From contig NC_071391.1 of assembly GCF_022682495.2 (NCBI RefSeq), positions 82,363,161 through 82,427,160 of the forward strand: a DNA stretch of 64,000 bases. The letters run 5' to 3'. A program made the position numbers and the translations under genes. Within the stretch, counting starts at the first letter, position 1. Every line of letters begins with the position of its first letter. The DNA is from Desmodus rotundus. Taxonomy: Eukaryota > Chordata > Mammalia > Chiroptera > Phyllostomidae. Below are positions 27,001 to 39,000 of the stretch, piece after piece. The notes beneath the pieces are model-generated. The model ran no database searches. It was not told the origin of the DNA and worked only from the letters and a program-made list of their open reading frames with translations.

Positions 27001-30000
27001 AGAGACCCACTCCAAGACACATCATAATTAAAATGCCAAAGGTTAAAGATAACAAGGGAATCTTAAATGCAGCAAGAGAAAAGCAGTTAGTTACCTACAG
27101 GGGAGTTCCCATAAGACTGTCAGCTGATTTCTCAAAAGACACTTTTCAGGCTAGAAGGGACTGGCAAGAAATAGTCAAAGTTATGAAAATCAGGGACCTA
27201 CAGCCAAAATTGCCCTACCCACCAAAGTTATCATTTAGAATTGAAGGGCAGATAAAGAGCTTCCCAGACAAGAAAAAACTATAGGAGGTCTCCATCATCA
27301 AACCATTATTGTATGAAATGTTAAAGGGACATATTTAAGAAAAAGAAGATCAAAACTATGGAAGTCAAATGGCAATAAATACATATCTATCAACAGCTGA
27401 ATCTAAAAGTCAAACTAAGCAAACAAGAAGAACAGAGACAGAATCATGAATAGAGAGAGCATTTTGATGGTTGCCAGATGGGATGGGGGTGTGAGGAATG
27501 GGTGAAGAAGTGAAGGGATTAAGAAGTACAAATAAGTAGTTACAGAATATCCATGGGGATGTAAAGTACAGCATAGGAAATGGAGTAGCCAAGATTTTGT
27601 ATGCAAGAACTCATAGACATGAACAATGGTGTGGGAATTGCCTGAGGGAGTGGGGACGATGGGTGGAGGGGGCAAAAGGGGAAAATTGGGACAACTGTAA
27701 CAGTATAATCAATAAAATATAATTAAAATAAGGAAATAAATAAAATAAAACAAAAGAAAACTTACATTTATTTTTGCAAGTAGCCTCGGGACACTACCAG
27801 CCCAGAACAATTTAAAACAAGTTCTCAACTTGGGGGCTAGGGAATCATGTAGGTGACTTAAATTCAGTCCTGAACCAATATGAAGACCAGCTTATGTTTA
27901 TAATCCTCAAAGGCAAAACTGGCTTTCTTTTTTCTCCTGTATTCCACCCTAAGTCAAAGGCCAAAGATTTTATTTTATCTGACATATTTTTTATATTATA
28001 TCTTTATTCATTTTTAGAGGGGAAGGGAGGGGAAAAGGAGGAAGAGAAAGATGTGTGAGAAAAACATTAATCGGTTGTCTCTCACAAGCCCCCAACTGGG
28101 GACTTGGCCCAAAACCGAGGCATGTGCCCTGTTTGGGAATTATACTGGTGTCCTTTCAATTCACAAGCCAGTGCTCAATCCACTGAGCTACACCAGCCAC
28201 GGCTATCTGACATTTTTAACTGCTTTGCAGTGGGAAGATTTTTAATAATGATTATTAAGTCCAAATACTTTTTAAGCATTATCAAAATAAGATGTTTGTT
28301 AGGTTTCATGTAAAAAAAAAAAAGGTAACTATTTTTATCAGTGGAACACTGCAATGTTTAATACTTCCACTAATATTCAATCAACCAATATATACTTGGT
28401 GAAATTCTTTTATTGGATGAAAATAAGAGCAGTTGAGTCCCTCACTGGGAATAAATTCCTACCAGTTAAGCTTGAGGGGAAGAGTTAAATGATACAGATC
28501 ATGATACTACATCTTAGAACCCAAAATAAGGCTCTAGTAAATCCTACCAAATAGAAGATTAGTTAGATATGTACTAACATAATTAAAATTAGTAATATGA
28601 AGATACCATATTTATGAACCTCAGGAAAAAAAGTGATAATTAGAAGTATTCCCCTCCAACAACTTGTTTCAAACAAGAAATCACATTTCAGGTATAATAT
28701 TAGGAGCCAGAAGGAGAGTGTTTTCTATTTTTAAACACTATCAGAAAAATAATCAGAAAAATATATTTGGTTTCCTCATAGCACTTTTAGAAGCAAAGCT
28801 TTAATACTCACTTGTAAAAGTAAAGTTCACAGATACAGCTCACAAAAGCCAGAAGACATCGTAAAAAGTAAAAGACAAGAATCTGAAAAAAAAAGAACAA
28901 AAAAAAAGTTACAGATACATGTCAACAAAACTCTTAAAGATGAAGTCTCTCATTTGTCATTAAGAACACTATAAATTGATATAATGCTTATGAAAAGCAA
29001 TATGTAACAAGAACCAGGAAAATTTTCACATCCCTAAATTCAGTATATCTACTTCTATGATCCCAGCCCAAATATGTACCTATATAAATAAATATGGGAG
29101 CAGGGTTCTATTCCTGAAAATGTTAATTGTAGCACTATTAATTTAGACAAACATTTTTAAAACTACAAAATGTCCAGTTATAGGGAAATGGTTAAATAAA
29201 TTATGCTGTATCTATTTCATGGACTATTATATAGATAGTATAATTTATGGTACAAAAAAAGTGGAAAAATTTTTGTATAAACTTATCCATGCAACAAGCA
29301 TTTCTTAGACAATTTCATAGATGTAGATGTGAACAGAACCAATTCCATTTCTGTGTCCCAGATTTCATTTTTAAGTTTTCATGCTGTGATCTTTGACAAA
29401 CTTCACTGTGTTTAGTAAGCATATCTAAGTTTTCTAACTGACAATTATCTGTGTTCCCTAAAATGTAGCCATAAACATTTTTGATAGAAATAGCATAATG
29501 GCATGAAAACCAATATATATATCAAATGTAATAGTATTAATTATAAGCAATCACCTACCATAAAACTACCAGGAGGTATGGCCTCTAGAGTTGTACTGCA
29601 TTCTTTGTCCCTTTAGTTTGTCAATCATTAGTACCCAAGTTATACTATTAAAAAGGTACAGTAACAGGGGTCTGTTAGTGGAGAATAATTTGTGCAAAAC
29701 TGCTGGGCCATCTGTCCACTCCAGCCCAATCTTCCCATAAGTGACCCAATAATAAGTTCTGTTATATTCTATGGAAATGCCTGCTTCATCTTTCAGTACA
29801 AAGATGCCTTCTCATTATATGGGCATTACATCTTTGCCCTAACATCAGACAATAATACATTAGTTACTGATTATTACAAAATACTAAATTAAAATGCATT
29901 ATACATCAGAGTTATAGCTATGCAAATCAGAAGTATATGAAAGGACTGGAAAGAAATATAATAAAATGGTGAAAGTGGCTGTATCAGGCTAGTGGGATTT

Positions 30001-33000
30001 AGTTACATAATTTTCTTCCTAGCTTCCAAACTTTGTAATGTAGTTTTATTAATTTTATAACTAAGCACATCAATTCAAAAAATAAAATAACAAAATAACA
30101 GTGGTTGTATCAAACAGCTTTTATACAATAGCATACTGGTATGTTTAAGAGCATTAAATACCTCAAAACACATACTGTGATTGGGACTTTCAGTCAAGAT
30201 GGCAATGTAGGTAAACATGGTACTTATCTCCTCCTCCTGTAACCACATCAAAAATACAACTAAACCGCACAACAATCATGATCAGAACCCCCTGAAATCG
30301 AGCTGCACAGAAGTCCTACGATAGGGAATTAAAGAAGCCACATCAAGGCTGGTAGGAGGGGAGGAGATGTGGAATGGGCTGTTCCCAAACCCATATGTGG
30401 TAGCTAAAAATTGGGAGGGATATCTAGGCAGTGGAGGTCCCCCCTGAAGAGTGAGGGGTCTCAGCCCCACACCATGCCCCTCAGCCCAAGGTTCCAGGTA
30501 CCAAGGTACCAAGTAGAGAAATCCCCATAATTTTTGGCTATAAAAACCAGCAGGGATTGAGGCTGACGGAGATGGAGGGCTTCTGGAGTCCCAGGCAGTT
30601 TCTCTTAAAGCGGTCCTGCATGGACTAACTCGGACTCACTGCCTCTGAACTCCAGTGTGGGGAAAGCAGCCTGAAAGGTATCAGAGGTAAACAGGAAGAA
30701 ATGAATTGTCTGGCATCAAGATGAGAGCTGGAGGTTAGCTTTTCACCAGATAGAAGTGCTGGCAGAAGCCATTGTTCATTTTCAGAGCTGACAGGCAGGC
30801 AACATATCTGAGACTCCATCAACCTGGGTAACACTGTTTGCTCTACCCTGGTCATTACATGAAGTCCTGCCCCATGCAACTTTTGGGCCCACCTAAGCTA
30901 TTTCTAGTGGCTTTTCCATTTGAAGAGCCTATTTGGGTTCATGCTTCAGATTTTCCTAAAATCTCTCAAATAAGCATCATCTGTCTTCAGTGAGCACTGT
31001 ACCTCTTGCTAAGTGGCCCCAAACCAGGCACTAGCAGAAGCCAGCCTTGGTTCATAGCTTAACCTCACCTGGGCACCTCCAAGCCAAGCACAAGAGGCAG
31101 CCATCTGTAGATCATTCTGTAGCTCATGCCAGGTGGTCCCGGGCAGAACACAAGCAGTGGCTGGCCTTGTCCTGCACCTTCCAGGAGGTCCCAGAGCCAG
31201 CAAACCCAGTGGACAGCTTCAGACCATGTTGAAGCACCACCACCCAACCACCTCCACAAGCGACATACTCAAGGAGCGAATTCAGTGACCAGCAAAGCCC
31301 TGCTGAAGTACGTCTTGCTTTGTGGCAAGCACGGCTGACCCTCCACAGTGGTAGGAGATCCATGGTGTCACAGCCAGTCTTGCAAGCTAGCTGATCAGCC
31401 TGGAGGTAAATCCCTCCTACTGACCTGCCAACAGCAATCAAGGCTCAAGTACAAGAAGAAGGTGTACACAGCCCACAAGCGGAGGTGCACCTCTAATGCC
31501 CAGCTTGGGTGATCAGGAAGGCTATGACACTGGACCCTACAGGACACCTACTACATTAGGTCACTCTATCAAGCCTCAGAGATACAGCAGCTCTACCTAG
31601 TACATAGAAACAAATGTGGGGTGTGGAGGGGCTGCCAAAATAAGGAGACAAAGAAACATGTACCAAATGAAAGAACAGGAAAAAAATCCAGAAGAAGAAC
31701 TAAACAAAATGGAGACAATCTACTAGATGCAGAATTCAAAACACTGGTTATAAGGATGCTCAATGAACTTAGTGAGGATCTCAACAGCATAAAAAATGAC
31801 CAGTCAGAAATGAATGATACACTAACTGAAATGAGAATAATTTACAGAAAATCAACAGTAAAGTAGATGGAGCTGGGAATCAAATCAGCAATTTAGAATA
31901 TAAAGAAGCAGAAACACCCAATCAGAACAGCAAAAAGAAAAAGAATCCAAAAAAAAGGAGGGTAGTGTAAGGAGCCTCTGGAACAACTTAAAGCATATGG
32001 ACATTTGTATCATGTGGGTACTGGAAGTGGAAGAGAGAAAGCAAGAAATTGAAAATGTATTAAAAAAATAATGACAGAAAACTTCCTTAACCCAATGAAG
32101 GAAAAAGACACACAAGTCCAGGAAGTGCAGAAAGTCCCAAATGAGATGAACCCAAACAGGCCTACACCAAGACATATACATCATCATTAAAATGCCAAAG
32201 GCTAAAGACAAAGAGAGAATCTTAAATGCAGCAATGGAAAAGCAGTTAGTTATCTACAAGGGAGCTCCCATAAGACTGTCAGCTGATTTCTCAACAGAAA
32301 CTTTGAGGGCAAGAAGGAGTGGCAAGAAATATTCAAAGTGATGAAAAGCAAGGACCTACAACCAAAATTACTCTACTCAGCAAAGCTATCATTTAGAATC
32401 AAAGAGCATGTAAAGAGCTTCCCAGGCAAGAATACACTAAAAGACTTCATCACCACCAAACCAGTATTATATAAAATGTTAATTTTATATAATTAATATT
32501 TAATTATATGTTAATTATATAACATATATAACTGGTCCTATGTTACAAGGAGAAACAAAGGATCAAAAATATAAACAATAAAATGGCAATAAATACATAT
32601 CTATCAACAATACAATCTAAAAAAACAAAACAAACAGCCCTGGCTGGTGTGGCTCAGTGGACTGGATGCCAGCCTGCGAACCCAAGGGTCACCAGTTCGA
32701 TACCCAGTCAGGGCACATGCCTGGGTTGCAGGCCAAGTCCCCAGTAGGGGGTGCACGAGAGGCAACCTCACATTGATGTTTCTCTCCCTCTCTTCCTCCC
32801 TTCCCCTCTGTCTAAAAATAAATAAATAAAATCTTTTTTAAAAATTTAAAAATTAAAAAAAATAAAAACCAAAACAAACAAATAAGCAGAGAGGCAACCA
32901 GACATTGATGTTTCTCTCCCTCTCTTTCTCCCTCTCCTGTCCTCTAAAAATAAATAAAATAAAATAAATAAAAATAAATAAAATAAAATCCTAAAGAAAA

Positions 33001-36000
33001 TAGAAAAAATATTAATTGTCAAAATAAAATGTAAATCCAGTGCAACTCTAATCAAAACACAGCAGACTCTGACTGAGAAGCAAATCGACTCTAAAATGGT
33101 ATTTGAATACAAATTTTAAAATGAGGAAAATGAGAAATTCACCAACCAGGTACTAACACACATTACAAAGCCATAATAATAAAAACAATATGGTACTGAC
33201 TGACAAATTGACCAGTGACGTAGAACAAAGAGGCCAGAAACAGACCCATACATATGGGATGAGGTAGATGATAGACACAGTATTACAAATCCGAAGGAAA
33301 AGGATAGGTTATTTAGCAGTTGGTGCTGGAAAATACACCTCACTAGCAAAAAATAAATCTGATTTTTTCCCTAAATTTATAAAAATTAAAACTCATATGA
33401 ATTAAAGTCTTTTAACCTTCTCTCCTTTCAAACAACATGGATTAAAGTCTTTTAAATAGAAGATAAAATTATAAAGATAATAGAAGAAAATCCTTCTATT
33501 CTTCTTTTACCATAAGTCACAAAGATATTCTTACAGAAGAATATCTTTGTGACTTGTGGTAAAGAAGGATTTCTTTTAGAAAGTCCCAAAACCCACCAAC
33601 TGGAGGTAAAACTAACTGGTTTGACTACATCAAAACTAAAGATTACTATTCAATAAAGGACTACAGACAACATTAATAGAGAGATGACAGCCTAAGAGAA
33701 AAGATCTCTAGAATCTAAAACCTACAAGAGGTTACTTCTGAGAACCTCTACAAATCAGAAGAGAAAACCAGAAAATCTAATTGAAAAATAGGCAAAGGCT
33801 GTAAAGAGGTCATGTACAAAAAAGAAAATCTGAATGACTAATAAGTATATGAAGAAATGCTGCACCTTAGTAGTAATCAGAGAAATGCAGTTAAAGTGAG
33901 AAGCATCTTACATTCATGAGGACAAAATTAAAAAGTCAGAAATATCAAGTGCTCAGGAAATATGAGGAAACTGACACCTCGAACATTGTTGCAGGGAGTA
34001 TAAAGTTGTATAGGCATTCTGGAGAGCAATCTGTCAGGAAATTAGGTAACCCATGGATCTATGTATGGAAGCCCACTCCTAAGTGTATAGTTCAGAGAAA
34101 TTCACAACCTGAAATTCACTCCCTCCATAGGGAGACAAAACAAAGGTGTTCTTGTTTTGGGTAGCAATAAGTTGGAAAGGTAACCATCGCTAGGGGCGCT
34201 AATTACTGCCATATCCTCATCAACAATCCACCCTTCTCTGCTCTACATTATCTTGCTGGGGCTGGGACTTTACTGAGTACAATTCTCCCTTGCCAAGTGG
34301 CGCCCTGTTGGCTCCCATTGGCAGAATCTAACAGGGAGAAGACAGGAAATAAGAAGGGAAATTTTCACCCCTGTTCTGCTTGCTATTTATATCTTTGATG
34401 TAAAAGGAATAGGGATTTAAGAGGAAGAACTCTGTGTTGAATATGTCAAATTTGAAGTGATAGTGAGTATCCAAGTGGAAATAAAATCCTTAAGCGTTCC
34501 TTATTGTTATTTCTCTACTAAGTCCCTCATTCTGTATAATCATTCTTCTGATAAGTTAAAAAAAAATAGAAATGAAATATTAGGTAGGGAAGGGAGAGAC
34601 AGAGTTCTATTACTTTCTACAGGTGATACTTTCTGATCATTCTAAAATGCAAATGTAATTATGTCTCTCCTCTGTCTAAAACCTTTCCTTAATAGAGCCT
34701 ACCAGGTGTTGTATAAATCTGGCCTCTGCCTCATCTGTTACACTCCACCACTCATTCTCTCTTCCAAGAGTCAAACCTATTTATACAAGAAGGCCATGCT
34801 GGCCTTCCTTCTGGCCTCAGGGCATTTTTCACTCATCCCCATTCTTCCTTTACCTAGACAACTTCAACTTATCTTCTAGTTCTATAATCAGGAATTTCTG
34901 CTTTATGGAAGATGGATTAAACATATTTTTCCCTATTCCTCATGCTATGCAAAGCCAAAAACTCTGTGCATTTTATGTAAAACAAGCATAAGAAGATGAT
35001 GGGAGGTAGAGAGAAAAAGGCAGATTGGCTAGGAATTTCTGGGCCAAACAACACAGTGGTAAGTTCTCTGGGTTTTCTTTTTGCCTTCAATAGTCCAAAT
35101 TTGAAGCTAAAGAAGCTGGAGACTAGAAATACCAATGGGCACAGACAAAATAACACCAATGAAAGCCTACTCTAACCAGCCAAAAGACCAATAAATGGGT
35201 AGCCTAGCAAGGCAAAAAACTTTCAGGCAATAACCACTCTATTTCACCCAAGCACCACAGAAAAAAACGTAGATCCACTCTCACCAATGTGATCAAGTTT
35301 CAGTAGGAAGTCAGGACTTTTATCCTCTTTAGTAGCAATGAGCTCTCTCTTCCACCACATACAGCATCACAGTAAAGATCCTTTGGAGAGCCTGTACTTC
35401 CACCTGCCCCCACACAACCTAGCAATATAGTCACATGCTACTTAATGATGCAGATACATTCTGAAAATTTTGTCATTAGGTGATTTCGTCCTGTGTGAAC
35501 ATCACAAACTGTATTTACACAAACCTAGAGAGTAGCCTATTGACACTGAGGTTATATAGTATACCTCCCTGCTTCCAGGCTGTAAGCCTGCACAGTATGG
35601 TACTGTATAAAACAACATGAGATTAAGTCAAGCACAAGAGAAATGATGCACTCAAGAGACGGAGTAAACACCAGATGTATGAGGCTGCTGCCAGCATAAG
35701 ACGGCATAGTGCTTTACAGCAAACATTTTTTTTACTAAGTAGAAGGAATCCACTCTAAAATACTGATAAAAAGTATCATATAGTAAACACATAAACCAGT
35801 CACATAGTCATTTATATCATTATAAAGTATTATGCACACTACATAATTGTATGTGCTATACTTTTATATGATTGGCAGCACAAGAGGTTTACACCATCAC
35901 CACAAATACATGAGTAATGTGTTGCATCCTTTGTTGAACCAGTGCATCACTATGCAGTGCCCCTACCCTGCCCACGAGGGCAGTATCCATGGAGACCTTA

Positions 36001-39000
36001 GCGGGGAACCTAGACTTCTACTCTCACCTGCAGCAACAAGGTAGAGAACCCCCCTTCTTTCTCCTGTTTCAGTCTATCAAAATAAGCCAGCTGAAACAGA
36101 AGGCTTAAATAAGATCCAAAGGAGCAGAGTAGTGCAAAAGAAGCATGCTGGGCCCATGAGTAAGAGCCAGAGTCTTACTGAAAATTACCATATTTTGCTG
36201 TGTATAATGCATGCTCTTTTGCCCAAATATTTGAGGGAAAAATTAGGGTGTGCACACTTTTTTCCCCAAATATTTGAGGGATAAATCAGGGTATACATTA
36301 TATATGGGTAGTACTAATTCCCTATCAATATAAATGTTTTTAATTCTTTTATTTATGCTTATGCATTAAAAGTGTAACTCTAGAAAGCAATAATATTATC
36401 TGTGTGCAGAATAATACCCTGGAATAAGATAATCAGTTTTATATATAAATAAAAAATTGATTTAAAAAGTAAAACAAAAGATTTTTTTCCTGAAAGTTTG
36501 GGCCAAAATGTGGGTGCACATTACACAAAGTAAAATATGGTACTTGTCAACCAGGAAGATCTCAAACTGAATGAAAAAAACTTAATCTAGAGAGAGAGAA
36601 AAAGAGAGAGAAGTTAAAATTACCTGTTAGAAGTTAGAAAGTTTTAGAGCAAAAATAGCCTCTTCAACAAATGGTGTTGGGAGATCTGGACAGCTATGTG
36701 CAAAAAAATGAAACTCGATCACCAACTTACACCATACACAAAAATAAATTCAAGGTAGATAAAAGACTGAAATATAAGTCGTAACACCATAAAAGTCCTA
36801 GAGGAAAACATTGGCAGGAAAATCTCAGACATTCCACGCAGCAACATCCTCACAGACACGTCCCCTAAAGCAAGGGACATAAAGGAAAGAATAAACAAAT
36901 GGAACCTCATCAAAATAAAAAGCTTCTGCATGGCTAAAGAAAACAGCATTAAAATGAAAATAGAACTAACAGTATGGGAAAACCTCAGACAATGATACCT
37001 CAGACAAGGGTCTGATCTCCAAAATATATAAAGAACTCACACAACTCCACTCCAGGAAGCCAAACAGCCTAATTAAAAAATGGGCAAAGGACTTGAACAG
37101 ACACTTCTCCAAGGAAGACATACAGAGGGCCCAGAGACATATGAAAAGATGCTCAGCATCACTAGCCATCAGAGAGATGCAAATTAAAACCACAATGAGG
37201 TACCATCTCCTACTGGTCAGAGTGGTCAACATAAACAAATCAATAAACAAGTGTTGGAGAGGTTGTGGAGAAAAGGGAACCCTAGTACATTGTTGGTGGG
37301 AATGCAGACTGGTGCAGCCACTGTGGAAAACAGTCTGGAATTTCCTCAGAAAACTAAAAATGGAACTGCCTTTTGACCCAGCAATTCTGCTGCTGGGATT
37401 ATATCCTAAGAGCCCTGAAACACCAATCCAAAAGAACCTATGCACCCCAATATTCATAGCAGCACAATTTACAATAGCGAAGTGCTGGAAGCAACCTCAG
37501 TGCCAATCAGTAAACGAATGGATCAAAAAACTATGGCACACATACGTGATGGAATACTATGCAGCAGAAAGAAAGAAGGAGCTCATACCCTTTGTGACAG
37601 CATGGATGGAACTGGAAAGCATTATGCTAAGTGAAGTAAGCCAGGCAGTGAGGGACAAATACCATATGATCTCACCTTTAACTGGAACATAATCAACAGA
37701 AGAAAAAAGCAAACAAAATATAACCAGAGACATTGAAGTTAAGAACAATCTAACAATAGCCAGAGGGGAGGGGAGAGGGGATAGTGGGAAGAAGGGTTTT
37801 CAGGAACTACTATAAAGGACACATGGACAAAATCAAGGAGGAGGGTGGAAGCACGGGAGGGAAGTGGGTTTGGCTGGGGTGGGGAGAAAATGCAGACAAC
37901 TGTAATTGAACAACAATAAAATAATTTAAAAATTGGAAAAAAAAAAGAAGTTAGAAAGTTTTAAAGGAGCCATTGTATAACAGCTCCAATGAACAACTAA
38001 AAACATGCTTGAAACAAATGAAAAAATAGAAAATCTCAGGAAAGAAATATAAGATATAAATAAAATGGAAATTTTACAACATTAAAAATACAATAACCAA
38101 AATAAAAGCTCAAAGGATAGGGTCAACAGTGAAATGGAGGGGACAGAGGAAATAATCAGTGAACAGGAAGAAATTACTCAACCTGAACAACACAGAGAAA
38201 AAAAGGCTGGGAAAATAAAGAACAGAGTCTCAGGGCCTTATGGGACTAAAATAAAATATCTAGCATTCATATCACTAGAGTCTCAGGAGAGGAGAAACAG
38301 GACAGGACTGAAAAAGTACTAAAAAAAATCAGCTAAAAACTTCAAATGTGGCAAAATACAGAAGCCTAAAGATTAAAGAAGCTAAGAAAACTCCAAACAA
38401 GACAAACCCAGAGAAATCCATGGCAAGACACATCATAGTCATATTTCTGAAAAGTAACAGGTTAGGTCTCAGTTAACTCCTAACTGTCTTTCAGCACTCT
38501 ATTTAAATTAGGCTCTCCTAATATGCTATCCCATTGCACACTGGTACATTTCCTTCATAAGACACCACATTTTTAATTACTTGCTCAATGTAATCTTCTC
38601 TATTAAACCATAAATTCCATAAGGGCAGGGATTTGGTCATTGTTACATCATAGCACTTAATGAAGTGTCTATCAAATAAAAGTTGCTTAATTAATATTTG
38701 GTGACCAATGAATGAATAAATAATTCTTCTTCCAAAAAAAAAAAAAATCCCCTCTTAACTCCCAATCTATTTTGTCCTTTTCTCAAAACTATTCCAGAGA
38801 CTCACCTCTTGATTGGTTGTGACTGCTTCCAGGTTGGCCTGCCCTTACCTTATTAGTTTGTAGAATTCTTGCATGAAATGCAGCTGGCCAGGCATGAAGC
38901 AATAAGTAAGCATAGGAGCGAATGGCATAAACTGGAGAATATTCCCAAGTCTGAAACCCCTTCCCATAGATGAGGTAGTGTGTCTGAAAGTACAAAACAG

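Noticed and set aside
37093..37692. 199-codon frame resembling a gene
   Set aside because: It is the C-terminus of L1 ORF2 within an insertion bounded by target duplications.
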